DNA of 64,000 nucleotides from Yoonia sp. G8-12 (GTDB lineage Bacteria > Pseudomonadota > Alphaproteobacteria > Rhodobacterales > Rhodobacteraceae): assembly GCF_038443675.1 (NCBI RefSeq), contig NZ_CP151762.1, positions 1,736,001 to 1,800,000 of the forward strand, given 5' to 3'. A program made the translations under genes and the position numbers. Below the pieces are notes generated by a model. It searched no databases, was not told where the DNA came from, and saw nothing but the letters and a program-made list of their open reading frames with translations. This document shows positions 9,649 to 20,070 of this stretch, piece by piece. Each line of letters starts with the position of its first letter. The stretch's first letter is position 1.

Positions 9649-9676
9649 AATGGGCCCTGAAGGGCCCATTTTTTGT
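9649..9676 (+). terminator. Rho-independent terminator after the PstS-OmpA gene
   Basis: TGGGCCCT (9651-9658) pairs with AGGGCCCA (9661-9668), extended by flanking AA/TT and followed by a T run. It lies about 55 bases after the stop codon. Confidence 0.85.
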
Positions 9677-10382
9677 TGCGTGACGCCGCTACCCCCCTGA
9701 CACGGCGGGCAGAAGTCCCGAGCGACGACAGCTCTTGCAACACCTTGATGCATGGGGCCATTCGAATTGGCCAAGCTAAAGATGCTGCAGAACGAAATGG
9801 TCATGCCCGTAAGTAGCCGAGACTGGAAAAGGCCTCTCGACGTCAAGCACCGCTAGCAATTCAATAAGGCAAGAGCCACGTTTCGCCTGCGCTGACGATA
9901 AAGAGCACACGCTAAGATCTTGGCTTTACGAAGAAAATGGTGCCGCACACAGCTTATTTATTGTTCTGCACCTGACGCAACAAGCCTGTGTGAAAGCAGA
10001 CCTGAGGTCAGCAGAGAAATATCCCGTAAAAAAAACGACAGATGACGAGAGGTACCAAAAATTGTATCCGGTGTCATGCGACCGGTTGAACCAAGAAACT
10101 CATGCAGCTTGGGCGGATTTTGTTGAAAAACTCGAAAATTTAGATTTCGCAATTTCCGGGCAAGAGCCCTTTAAACTGAGAAGTCAGATGAGATTGTTCC
10201 TGATGCGGCGAGAACCGACACATGAGTAGCTCAAGGCCAATTTGGCCGTGCCCCTCGCCACCAAAAACAGAGTTTTTCAACACAATGGGCGGAATGCTGA
10301 TGGGGTGGATGGCTCCTGCTTCAACCGGCGTCGCAATGCGCCATAATGCAGGTGTCTAAATCTGCTTTGAAAGAGCCACCCC
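9677..10382 (+). other. Intergenic region, about 700 bases, no convincing gene
   Basis: A 79-residue plus-strand frame at 9990-10229 has no ribosome site or recognisable domain and is not called. The last 80 bases before 10383 look like the left end of an IS110-family element, which normally carries no strong terminal inverted repeats. Confidence 0.4.
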
Positions 10383-10829
10383 ATGGAAGTTACCACAATC
10401 GGCGTTGACCTGGCCAAGACCGTTTTCCAAGTCCGTGGTATCGCAGAGAACGACGATGTGTTGTTCAACAAACCCCTGAGACGAGCGTAGTTTCTGCCGT
10501 TATTTTCTAAGTTAGAACCCTGCCTGATCGGCACGGAGTCTTGCAGCAGCGCCCATCATTGGGCGCGCGAATTGACGGCCTTGGGCCACGATGTGCTTTT
10601 GATCCCACCGATGTATGTGAAGCCCTACGTCAAGCGAGGGAAGTCAGATGCAATCGACGCCGAGGCAATCTGTGAAGCCGTGACACGACCCTCGATGCGC
10701 TTTGTTGCGATCAAAACGGTTGATCAACAAGCTTTGCTGTCGCTTCATCGGGCTCGCGACCTTTTGGTCCGTCAAAAGACGCAGCTGATCAACGGCCTAG
10801 GTGGCCTGGTTGCTGACTTTGTTTCATAT
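10383..10829 (+). pseudogene. IS110-family transposase fragment
   Basis: From ATG 10383 the frame gives VTTIGVDLAKTVFQVRG, the DEDD-transposase N-terminus with its first catalytic Asp. After LRRA there is an in-frame TAG at about 10488, where homologues have Gln. The frame then goes on with CLIGTESCSSAHHWAREL, YVKPYVKRGKSDAIDAEAIC and AVTRPSMRFVAIKT. Similarity ends near LINGLGGLVADF (about 10829), so the C-terminal Ser-containing domain is gone. The product would be inactive. The frame runs on into 46 unrelated residues with a hydrophobic stretch, ending at 10967. Confidence 0.85.
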
Positions 10830-11343
10830 ACGTGGCCTGATCTGATGTACCAGATGAAGACGATTGCGACAGCGACAGTCACTAAAAATTGGCCCTTGTT
10901 CCTAATCGGTGGTGGCGTTGCCCTGTATTCTATCGTGATGGTGGTTGTTTTGGGAGCGATGAGATAGAGCCGCCCCTCAACCTAAGGGGGTAAATTCACC
11001 CCACTCACCGGCCACCTAGCTTAGCTCAAACCATGCAGTTGCTGCGAAAGTCTGGAATACGGGCCGCACCACAGCATGGCTGAGGGTGAGTCAATGTCCT
11101 GTTTGGGTCGCCCGTGAAGGCGGCCCTACGGCCTTAGACTTCAATGGCGTCCACCCCTTGCTTTTGAGACGGCGCAGACGCGAAAGCGGCGACTACCGGA
11201 CCCGTTGGAACATATCTTCAAGAATGGCGTCATGCCGCTTCTGAACGAGGCGCAGCGCTGCGCCCTATGACAGTCCTCGACGTGAGGATGTTCAATCCAT
11301 GTTCCAGCCGAAAACCTGCTCAGCAAGCATCAGTTTTCGATGG
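10830..11343 (+). other. Tail of IS110 frame plus about 380 bases with no gene
   Basis: Bases 10845-10967 read as a 40-residue peptide with one hydrophobic segment (WPLFLIGGGVALYSIVMVVV) in frame with the transposase fragment. It could start at ATG 10845 or be an accidental fusion. From 10968 to 11343 I see no open frame with family similarity. Confidence 0.35.
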
Positions 11344-14300
11344 TCAACTATCTAGGGCTTTCCTAACCACGGCAGCGAGTTCGGACTGGCGATAGGGCTT
11401 GCCCAGAAAGTTAACGTCTGCCTCCAGCCGTCCGTCGGGCACAATCGCGTTTTCCGAATACCCCGACGAGTAAAGAACCTTCAGGCCCGAACGGATCGCA
11501 AGTGCGGCGTCAGCAATCTGACGTCCATTCATGCCGCCGGGCAGGATCACATCGGTCAAGAGTAAGTCGATATCTGATCTTTCACGCAGGATTTCGAGTG
11601 CCGGGGGCCGGCCGAAGCCGTAACAACTCGGTAACCCAGCCCAGTCAATTGCGCCATCAACTGCTGCAAGATCAGGACATCATCCTCGACCACCAGAATG
11701 GTTTCCTGGCCACGTTGCAAAAGAGGTTTGTCCTGAGGTGTGTTACTCTGCTCTTCTTGGTCCCCGAAATGCCGGGGAAAATACAGTTTGACTGTCGTGC
11801 CTTCGTTCACTTCCGAATAGATCCGAATATGACCACCAGTTTGTTTAACGAAGCCGTGCACCATGCTCAAGCCCAGCCCCGTTCCCTTGCCGATGGCTTT
11901 CGTGGTGAAGAACGGCTGGAAGACCTGGGTGATCTGATCCTTGGGAATACCATGCCCTGTGTCGCTGACCGCGATGACGATGTATTGTCCGGCAGGCACC
12001 CCAAGTTCGCTCAAGACATAGATGTCGTCAAGAACCCTATTAGCCGTCTCGATGGTCAATGAACCACCATCTTGCATCGCATCACGCGCATTGATTGTAA
12101 GGTTCAGAAGCGCGGCTTCGATCTGACCGGGATCGATCTCTGACTTCCATATATCATCAGCGAGGTTGATCTTGATGTCGATATCCTCGCCCAAAGTGTG
12201 GTGCAGCATGTCTTCGAAGTCGGCAATCACTGAATTGACGTCAAGCACCCGGGGTTGAAGCATCTGTTTGCGCGAGAATGACAACAGCCGATTGGTCAGT
12301 TCAGCCGCACGATCCGTCGCAACAGCACTCGCGTCGGCAAACCGCCGCAGTGGGCTGGCTTCGTCAAGACCAACTTGAAGCATCTCCGTGTTGCCCATGA
12401 TGATCGTCAGCAGGTTGTTGAAGTCATGGGCAAGACCGCCTGTCAGTTGGCCCACGGCTTCCATTTTTTGCGACTGGCGCAGCCGCTCCTCCATTTCCAG
12501 ACGATCCGAGATATCTGCCATGCTTCCGATAATCCGGATGATACGACCTTCACTATCGTGGATCGGATAGGCATGGTCCTCCACATGGGCCCAAGTGCCG
12601 TCGGCCCGTCGGAAACGATACCGCTCGTGGGCTGCATTGATCTCGCCGAGAAGCAGCTTCTCGAAAGATTCCTCAATCCGCGCTACATCGTCTTGGTGCA
12701 CGTTTTCGCGCCACAAGGTCGGTTCCTTGGCATTGGGGTCCGGGTGATGGCCGAACTGCTGAGCCATTCCGTCACTCCACCACCAGCGACCTGCGGGTAT
12801 GTTCCAGTCCCAAACCGTGCTTTCGGTTGCCTCGGCGATCAGGCGAAACCGCGCCTCGGATATGCGCAATGTGTCCTCGGCCCTTCGACGATCGGTAATC
12901 TCGCGCTGGACTGAAACGAAGTGAGTCACGTCACCAGCTTCGTTCGTAAGCGGGACGATATCGAGCTCCATCCAGTATTCTCGGCCGCTTTTCGTGTAGT
13001 TGATCAGTTCGGCGCGCACCGATGATTGAGTTTCGATGGCGTGCCGTATCTTGTCTCGCTCGGATCGCTGAGTCTTGGGACCCTGCAGAAAGTGAGGTGT
13101 CTGACCAATCGCCTCTTCGCGGGAAAACCCGGTGATCTCTTCGAAGGCATTGTTGACAAGAGTGATCGTGGTGATTCCTGATGTATCGGGTTTTGCGTCC
13201 GTGACGATGACGATGTCGTTGATCTGCTCCACGGCCGCCTCGAGCAAGCGCAACTGTTCGGTCTTACGTCGCTCTTCAGTGATGTCTGAAAAGTAGACAG
13301 CGAGCCCCTCTGGTATCGGATGGGCGCTGATCCGAAACGTGCGATTAAAGGGGGCAAAGAATTGCTCGAACCGAACAGTCTTTCCGGTATCAAACGCAAG
13401 GGCAAATTCCATTTCTGCCTTGCTACCCTCAAGGTCTGGAAATGCCTCCATGACGCGGCAGCCAATCAACTCACTCCGTGAGCGTCTCATAAGTTCTTCG
13501 GCCTTGGAGTTCAGATAGGTATATCTCCAACCGCGGTCGATGATGAAAAAGGCATCACCGATACTCTCCAGCGTCTCGGCCAGACGCACGCTAAGCTCAT
13601 CCGCTTTCCGTCGAGCGCTTGTCAAATCAGTAATGTCCTGTATCGCGCCTTGCACTGCAACGATCTTGCCCGTGTCATTTCTTACGGGCACCCCGATAGA
13701 GCGGACCTGGACGCGATTTCCTTTTGCAGTGATCACTTCGCGAACGCTATCAAAGGTAGTGCCGTGTTGGACGCACTCCTGAAAGACCTCCCACGCTGCG
13801 TCGCGCTCTTGGGGTGCGAAATAGTCGATACCTCCTTTGAGCGTCGGTGCCGTGCCAGGCGGAAGTTCGTGAATGGCTGCTGTGCCGTCCGTCCAAGTCA
13901 CCTCTTCACTTGGAAGATCAACGCGCCATCCACCAAGCTTGACCACGCGCCCGGCAATTTCCAGCAGTCTTTCTGCGTCCTCGGCCCGCTCGCGCACTGT
14001 CATCAATTCGGAAATGTCTTGAAGAGCTCCCTGAACGATGACGATATTGCCTGCAGCGTCGTATTCCGCTTCCCCGGTCGTTCGAACCCAAAGCTTGCGG
14101 CCCTTGGCAGTGATTATCTGAAAGGCTTCGCTCCACGGTGTGCCGTGGTCGAGGCAGGCTTGGAAAAGCGCCATGACACGCTCGCGGTGTTCCGGCACAT
14201 AATAAGCAATTCCGTTAACAACTGTTGGCGAAAACCCGTCAGGTTCATCGTGAATACGGGCGGTCTCGGCGGACCATTCCAACCGGTCACTCCGCACGCA

Positions 14301-14729
14301 ATAGCGCCAGGCCCCGAACTTTGCGGATTGGCCCGCGATCTCGAGCATCCGTCTCGTTTGCTCAAGGGCCCTTTCAGACTCGACTCTTTTTGTCACATCC
14401 CGTGCCGCGATCAGCCTCGCGCTGTGCCCATCGTGATCAATAGTTTGGCTTGTGATCTCTACATGGATGATTTGGCCGGACTTTAGCCGGTGCCGCCAAT
14501 CCCCGGCTTCGTTTCGGCTTTCGGTGACCGCCGCAACGCTGGCAACAAGGGCCGGCTTGTCTTCGCTCGGGCGGATATCGGCGATGGTCATTGCAAGAAA
14601 CTCGTCGCGGGAATACCCGTATTTTGCGATGGCGGCCTTGTTGACATCCAAAAATCTAAGCGTATCCAGATCGTAGATCCACATCGGATCGGGATGTGAC
14701 TGATAGAGGCTGTCGGTCGCTGTCTTCAA
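11344..14729 (-). pseudogene. Six-PAS hybrid sensor histidine kinase, receiver frameshifted
   Basis: About 1128 residues if repaired. There is no signal peptide or membrane segment, so it is cytoplasmic. PAS/PAC units begin near residues 1, 125, 250, 380, 500 and 630. The H-box GLAHDFNNLL has its His near 767, followed by a HATPase domain with LNLTINARDAM (N box), SDTGHGIP (G1) and GTGLGLSM (G2). The receiver starts with ILVVEDDV, but the frame is lost after TASAGP. The phospho-acceptor part (LLLTDVILPGGMNG) and GKPYRQSEL are read in another frame ending at 11344. Adding one base in the G5 run at 11603-11607 restores it. Phosphorelay output would be lost if the shift is real. The OmpR-type regulator 540 bases upstream on the same strand is a plausible partner by position only. 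Confidence 0.8.
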
Positions 14730-15272
14730 TTATCCATCCTTACGTGAAGCGGCGCCTCGGGAGACCGGCGAGCGCAAACCGGTTCACAAAATATCGCCGC
14801 AAAACTAATATTATAGTCGGACTTGCAAGCTGACCAATTCCGACTTGTGACTTTCGAACTTGATAGCTATCTTATATCTCCCAACTCACACAAGGTGAGG
14901 AATCTAGCCATCTGCAGAGCAAAACAGTTTTTGCTCTTGCCTCGAAACTGCGGTGAACACAAAGTTTCTCTGGCATCCAGCCTCGGCTTTGCGCCGACAA
15001 AGTCGATGGCTGCCAACTTGTGCGAATGCGTCCTTCACTTAAATCGCATACGAAATCCCCGGTCGACATCCGCTTGGATCTTCGTGGCGCGGACATCCTT
15101 AAGGTACGCCGTAGATATCCACGCCGGCGTCACCGAGCAAGACTTCCGTTCGGCGTGCATTCGCTGTGACGTTCAGCACGTTGCCGATGAAAGAGAGGGC
15201 GGCAAACACGATGATCACTAACAGTTCCGTTTTTCATGCCATCGGCGCTTTATCAATCTAATCTCGTCGCAG
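14730..15272. other. Intergenic region, 543 bases, no supported gene
   Basis: Frames on both strands are short and have no similarity I recognise. It should contain the promoter of the hybrid kinase near 14730-14830. I see no clear hairpin terminator for the upstream regulator gene. Confidence 0.4.
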
Positions 15273-15995
15273 CTATGCCGTTAATGCATAGCCGCGGCCA
15301 TGAATGGTCTTGATATGTTCTTTCGCGATGGAAGCATCATAGAGCTTCTTCCTGAGACGGCTTATCAATCCGTCAACAAGTCGCCCGGGATCGCCGGTTC
15401 TAAACGATGCACTCTTATAGATATCCTCCCTTGAAAAGACAGTGTTGGGATGTGATGCGAGTTTGGTAAGGACGTCGAACTCCAGTGTTGTGAGATCGAC
15501 GCTCTCTCCTGTCACTGTCTTGACCACACGGGCAGCAGGGTTCAGCGAGTAACCATGAAAATGAATAGTTTTTGATTCAAGATCAGTATCGCTTTGCACG
15601 ACGGCCCGGCTTTGGTGATAACGCCTTAGAACCGCACGAGCCCGGGCGAGGAGTTCTCTCTGCTTGAACGGTTTCTGAATGTAGTCGTCGGCTCCCAGTT
15701 CCAATCCAAGGATGCGGTCGGTTTCATCGCCAACACCCGTAATAATGATAATTGCCGATCCGGCAGAGGCGCGCAGCTGTTGTGAAAAAGTAACGCCGTT
15801 CCCGTCAGGAAGATTCATGTCGACAATTATCAGATCGAAAGCAGTTGCATTCAACAAGGTCCGCGCCGCCGCAATGCTTCCAACCGCTTCAATGTCAAAG
15901 TTTGAAGCTTGGAAACTGTTTACAATTAGTTCCCGTAGAGCGGACTCATCATCAATAATGAGTACCGTTGCCTGGTGGTTGGATTCGATCATCAA
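15273..15995 (-). CDS. OmpR/PhoB-family response regulator
   Basis: 240 residues. An N-terminal receiver (about 8-125) has the acidic pair DD (15-16), phospho-acceptor Asp59 in LIIVDMNLPDG, the switch Thr in IIITG and the Lys in IQKPFK. A winged-helix DNA-binding domain (about 145-238) follows, ending KTIHGRGYAL, the usual C-terminal signature of this family. It acts as a phosphorylation-controlled transcription factor. No kinase gene is directly adjacent; the nearest is the hybrid kinase downstream, on the same strand. The start is ATG 15995; the next codon is also ATG, so 15992 is possible. Confidence 0.9.
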   Translation of the reverse strand: MMIESNHQATVLIIDDESALRELIVNSFQASNFDIEAVGSIAAARTLLNATAFDLIIVDMNLPDGNGVTFSQQLRASAGSAIIIITGVGDETDRILGLELGADDYIQKPFKQRELLARARAVLRRYHQSRAVVQSDTDLESKTIHFHGYSLNPAARVVKTVTGESVDLTTLEFDVLTKLASHPNTVFSREDIYKSASFRTGDPGRLVDGLISRLRKKLYDASIAKEHIKTIHGRGYALTA

Positions 15996-16406
15996 GTGAC
16001 TTTTCCGATCAGCCCTAACTAGGTCATCTAATATGACCTACCCCGCAATCGAATGCAAGCATGGCAGAATTGTGGCAAGGGCAGCGTTTATTTGGCTCCA
16101 AAATGCGGTACAGAAGCGGTCTTCAGTTGAGGCGATGAGCAGTCGTCTCAGGCGCCTGATCCAAGCTGGGAGGCCAAAGTGCTGAAACTAAATTGAAAAA
16201 CCTGCTGTGAACAAAGTCGCCAGCTATTCAAAATGATCTGCGGTTCTGTGTGTCATGGTGCCGATAATCACGCCTGATGAACAATACCAGCAGCTCATAC
16301 AGTTGTGCGAAATTCCGATCTTTTGCAAAATTTTAAACAAAAAAGCCCAACTATAACGGGAATTGGACTGCCTTCTGGGGAAATGAAACCTCACTTGGAG
16401 CATTCG
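15996..16406. other. Intergenic region, 411 bases
   Basis: It lies between two divergent genes and presumably holds both promoters. No RNA gene or repeat is recognised. A frame open from GTG 16305 precedes the better start of the peroxiredoxin-like gene at 16407. Confidence 0.4.
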
Positions 16407-17012
16407 ATGGGCATACACTCGTATTTTCCGTGGCAGGCAAAAGCTAAGCGGGTGCAAATCCCATATGTTAAGCGCAAGACTATCGCGTGGCATCCTCGAG
16501 TAGGCGAGATTTTTCCAAATTTTAATGTACCTTCAACCCATGGGGAACTTGATTTCTGGGAGTGGACTGAAGGGAGCTGGGTCCATGTCTTCAATCAACC
16601 AGATCTGTCGAACTCTGTCTGTTGTGGCGAGATAATTTCGTTCGCGAGAGAGTCCGAGGCGTGGGCCGAGCGAGGAGTGAAGTTGCTCGCCCCGAGCAAC
16701 ATGAGCCTGACGGAGCAAGTTGCCTGGCAGCGGGACATCGTGGTGCTTTGCAGCTGCGAAGTGCGGTTCCCGATTGTGGCTGATGAAGAGGCAGCTATCG
16801 CTGACGCTTTTTGCATGCGGCAAGAGCGCGGGACGGTCTCACATGCATTCCGTCGCAGCTTCATTATCGCGCCAAATCTCAAGATTCGCATGATGTTGGA
16901 CTACCCGGATATTGTTGAGCGCAATCCAGACGAAATCCTGAGGGTTATTGATGCATTGCAAATGGAAGAACAGCAGATGAACGCCGTGCCGTCCTACCTT
17001 CCTGCCAACTAA
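16407..17012 (+). CDS. Peroxiredoxin-like (AhpC/TSA) protein with altered active-site motif
   Basis: 201 residues. ATG 16407 follows GGAG at 16398, a better site than GTG 16305 or ATG 16383. The layout matches 1-Cys (Prx6-type) peroxiredoxins: VGEIFPNF, then a Cys region, RGVKLLAPSN, RFPIVADEEAAIADAF, RRSFIIAPNLKIRMMLDYP and NPDEILRVIDALQ. The peroxidatic segment reads PDLSNSVCC. The family motif is P-x3-T/S-x2-C, so the Cys is kept but the Thr/Ser position is Asn. The family reduces peroxides, but the change may weaken or alter this. It stands alone with about 145 bases before the RTX gene. Confidence 0.7.
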   Translation: MGIHSYFPWQAKAKRVQIPYVKRKTIAWHPRVGEIFPNFNVPSTHGELDFWEWTEGSWVHVFNQPDLSNSVCCGEIISFARESEAWAERGVKLLAPSNMSLTEQVAWQRDIVVLCSCEVRFPIVADEEAAIADAFCMRQERGTVSHAFRRSFIIAPNLKIRMMLDYPDIVERNPDEILRVIDALQMEEQQMNAVPSYLPAN

Positions 17013-17157
17013 TGAACTGCCGTGACATGCCGGAATTACTGATCTGCCGGCGATTGTGTGCCCCCTTCGATCATTCGCCAAACCGCAGAATAAGTCGACT
17101 TACAAAAGAACAAAACTCGACCCTACACACAGAAAGCTGATTTAACAGGTATATAAA

Positions 17158-19356
17158 ATGAGCAACATGAGATCTGATCCCATCGTTGTTACGAGTATTC
17201 AAGTACCAGTTCACCACATGACTTCCGATATGTTTGGCGCGATTGGCGTCAACAATTACGGCTACCACTTTTTCGAAGAACACACTGATCTCCTGGGGCT
17301 CACGAATGTGCGCTTCCCCGGCGGAACGGTTTCAGAGCATGGCTACGTTGTTGACGGCAGGATCCGTCTTGGCGACGGCGAAATTTCTTTGGAGACACTG
17401 GAGGGTGACAGATCCCACTTTGCATTTGACCTGACCCACCCTGAGCTAATTAGCCCTCTCGCGCTTGAATACGATGAGAACAATTTTCTCAACCGCGATG
17501 ATGTGGGAACCTTGAGTCAGGCAATGGCACTAGCGGTTGAGCGCGACGTGACCTTGGGGATCATTATTCCTGTCGAACGCTATTTCTCCGGTGCTGACTT
17601 CACAGACGGAGACGTTCGAGCGCACGCCATCGAAGTTGCCAAGTCCGATGTGACGGTATTCCTCGATCGCCTCAAGGCGGGGGCCTTCAACGACGGCGTT
17701 TATCCGGAAACCATCACTTTTGACATCGGGAACGAAGCTTACGCAAACCCGATAGAGTATGCTGTCATCGCGAAGGCAATGATCGAAGAAATCGCGCAAT
17801 CACTCGCCGACAGTGACATCAACTTCGAAATAGCTTTCCAGATGGGGCGCGGCAGCTACGAGTTTGTTAACCTATTCGAAGCAGGCTACTTCACCTCCTT
17901 CTTTGATGGGTCTGGAAGTCCTATCGAGGGGCTTGGTGAAGTCGGCTTTGTGCCGAACGCGGACATGCCCTACCTGGATAGACAGACTGCAATCGACGAA
18001 ATGATGATAAGTATCCTCGGAGATGCGATAGTTCATATTGATCTCGTGAGGCATCATGCCCTCTCTTTCAATTCTCATACCTACGCGAATTATGAGTCAG
18101 CGCTGCATCAGCGAGATCTCATTTTTGATCATTGGGTCGCTGAATTTGCAGAACACGGCATCAGTCGACAGGAAATCGACTATTATGTGTCTGCGTGGTC
18201 GACCAATAGCTCTGATGGCGGTTCGATGCCATATGAGCTTTCTGCAGCAGCAAATACCGTCGAACTCTTTGCGTATTTTATGGAGGCCGGTGTCGATCGC
18301 GCTGCTGTGTGGGGGGTAGTGGGCTCGTTTCGGTATAATGATGACATGGCGACAACAACTGTTACTGACCGTCTCTCTGACTATCTGTCACCTCAAGCTG
18401 CGATCTTACAACTGATGAGTGAAAACATCATGGATAGTGCTTTTTTGGGGTCATCTGGTGTGATCTCAAGCGAGTACAGCACTTATACCTACGAAAACGA
18501 CACAAACTACACGATCTTCTTTGTTGCCGGAGATATTGGCAGTGATGAGCTGTCGGTCGACGTCGATCTTGGTCTGTTCGGCGATCTGCAATTCGTTTCT
18601 GTAGTTAACCTTGATATTGCGTCAGGCGAACAGAGCGGTGCTTCAAGTATCAGCCACGACGAGGCATCCGTCACTGACGGAATGGCGACGATCACGTTCG
18701 ACCAGTCTCACGAAATCGTCATGGTTACGCTTGATAAAAATGAAAGCCTTGTGTTCCAGACCGTTGAAGCGATTGAAGAAATTAAAGGCGAGGCGATCGC
18801 AAGCTCGGCGACACTGCATTCAGCAATCGGCAGCGAAGAAGATGACACGCTTTCCGGCGGAAGCGGCACCGACATCATCTATGGAGGGAGCGGGAACGAT
18901 CGTCTTGACGGTGGTGGTGGTCGATCAACTTTCTTGGGCGGCGACGCCACATTTGATGATCAATTTGCAAAATTAGGAAATAACAACGGTGACTTCATCT
19001 TTGGCGGAGACGGCGACGATATCATTTACGGATATGCAGGCAACGATCTGCTTTCAGGTGATGCCGGAGACGACGACTTGTGGGGCGGAAGTGGTTTTGA
19101 CACATTCGTGTTCATAAGCGGGAATGATACAATCCATGATTTTGCGTCCGGTGTCGACACCCTAGCCATCTCCGAAGCGCTTCTGGATGGTTTGTCACTT
19201 GAAATCTGGTTGCAGTCCGTCGCAACAAGCACGGACAATGGCGTTCTATTGGCCGTTTCTACTGATGACTCACTGCTGTTAAACGGCGTTGACGACCTGC
19301 AGGATTTGCTGATGGATATCCAGATTTTCAACGGCGCGGATGTCTTCCAGTTTTGA
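17158..19356 (+). CDS. Secreted glycosidase-like protein with RTX calcium-binding repeats
   Basis: 732 residues without a Sec signal peptide. Residues about 20-420 look like a TIM-barrel glycoside hydrolase of clan GH-A type: VRFPGGTVSEHGY near 50, and TFDIGNEAY, in which Glu193 sits where the acid/base Glu of an arabinofuranosidase- or glucuronidase-like enzyme would be. Residues about 430-540 fit a beta-sandwich. From about 555 to 650 there are RTX nonapeptide-like units (GGSGTDIIYGGSGNDRLDGG, GGDGDDIIYGYAGNDLL), and the C-terminus ends in hydrophobic residues. RTX proteins are exported by type I secretion and fold on binding calcium outside. No type I exporter genes lie nearby. The substrate is unknown; the glycosidase call is an inference from fold-like motifs. 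Confidence 0.7.
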   Translation: MSNMRSDPIVVTSIQVPVHHMTSDMFGAIGVNNYGYHFFEEHTDLLGLTNVRFPGGTVSEHGYVVDGRIRLGDGEISLETLEGDRSHFAFDLTHPELISPLALEYDENNFLNRDDVGTLSQAMALAVERDVTLGIIIPVERYFSGADFTDGDVRAHAIEVAKSDVTVFLDRLKAGAFNDGVYPETITFDIGNEAYANPIEYAVIAKAMIEEIAQSLADSDINFEIAFQMGRGSYEFVNLFEAGYFTSFFDGSGSPIEGLGEVGFVPNADMPYLDRQTAIDEMMISILGDAIVHIDLVRHHALSFNSHTYANYESALHQRDLIFDHWVAEFAEHGISRQEIDYYVSAWSTNSSDGGSMPYELSAAANTVELFAYFMEAGVDRAAVWGVVGSFRYNDDMATTTVTDRLSDYLSPQAAILQLMSENIMDSAFLGSSGVISSEYSTYTYENDTNYTIFFVAGDIGSDELSVDVDLGLFGDLQFVSVVNLDIASGEQSGASSISHDEASVTDGMATITFDQSHEIVMVTLDKNESLVFQTVEAIEEIKGEAIASSATLHSAIGSEEDDTLSGGSGTDIIYGGSGNDRLDGGGGRSTFLGGDATFDDQFAKLGNNNGDFIFGGDGDDIIYGYAGNDLLSGDAGDDDLWGGSGFDTFVFISGNDTIHDFASGVDTLAISEALLDGLSLEIWLQSVATSTDNGVLLAVSTDDSLLLNGVDDLQDLLMDIQIFNGADVFQF

Positions 19357-19400
19357 TATGGCTGACTAATATATGCACCGTCTCACTGATGCATGTACCT

Positions 19401-19431
19401 ACTGACGCGGGGCTAAAGCGCCTGCGTCAGT
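19401..19431 (+). terminator. Weak hairpin between convergent genes
   Basis: ACTGACGC (19401-19408) pairs with GCGTCAGT (19424-19431). It lies between the convergent RTX and lipoprotein genes but lacks a good T run, so its terminator role is tentative. Confidence 0.35.
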
Positions 19432-19446
19432 GAAGTATTTCAGGCT

Positions 19447-20070
19447 TTAGGGTGTATCTTGTTCAGAGATGAAAAAGCCTGCAAGGTCCTCGGGTGCTGC
19501 CCCATTTAAGACAACGCTTCCATCCACATCACCTCCAATTGCGGCGGCTTCCTCACCTAGGAAATCGCCGGAAAAAGCCAGTTGGACATCAAGTGTGTTA
19601 CCGCTTGCATCAGTCAGGTTGCCTTCCCCCTCAAACCTGAACGTGGCGTCCAGGCTTTGATCGACGGCAGTCAACGTCCCTCCAGACAGCGTGAGGGTGC
19701 CATCGAGACGCGCGCTTTCCTCATCGATGAAATCATAGGCCGATCCAGTTACCATTTCTGGTGGACTGTCAAAGCTCACTTGGATTTCCATCGCGCCTAC
19801 AAGTCTGGGGGCGTTGGCTCCGGAAGTTGGGCCATATTGCGTAGAAAGATACCCCCGATAAGTAGAAGTTCCACTTGGTGGCAGCTGTTCCAGGGGCGTA
19901 AGATCGTCGGCACGGTAGGTTGCCAGCAAAGTTCCAACGGCAGCATTCATATCGTCAATTTGGGTGACGACTTCTTGCCCGCCACCTGATCCGCCACAGG
20001 CTGTCAGCATGCTGGCGACAACCAGTACACAACTCTTTGTGGTCAAAGGACTACTGCGAAACGAACACAT
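19447..20070 (-). CDS. Lipoprotein with TbpB-like beta-barrel region
   Basis: 207 residues from ATG 20070; a longer frame from 20139 adds residues with no signal-peptide logic. The N-terminus MCSFRSSPLTTKSC is followed by a hydrophobic stretch and lipobox LTAC, then a Gly/Ser linker, so it should be lipidated and membrane-attached. The rest is rich in beta-strand patterns such as STYRGYLSTQYG, LDGTLTLSGGTLTA, DATFRFEGEGNL and GGDVDGSVVLNG, like the barrel domain of transferrin-binding-protein-B-type lipoproteins and their marine relatives. No metal or haem ligand is evident. It is convergent with the RTX protein gene. Function unknown. Confidence 0.65.
   Translation of the reverse strand: MCSFRSSPLTTKSCVLVVASMLTACGGSGGGQEVVTQIDDMNAAVGTLLATYRADDLTPLEQLPPSGTSTYRGYLSTQYGPTSGANAPRLVGAMEIQVSFDSPPEMVTGSAYDFIDEESARLDGTLTLSGGTLTAVDQSLDATFRFEGEGNLTDASGNTLDVQLAFSGDFLGEEAAAIGGDVDGSVVLNGAAPEDLAGFFISEQDTP

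Noticed and set aside
9990..10229. 79-residue plus-strand frame after the PstS-OmpA terminator.
   Set aside because: No ribosome site or recognisable domain, in a region of decayed DNA.
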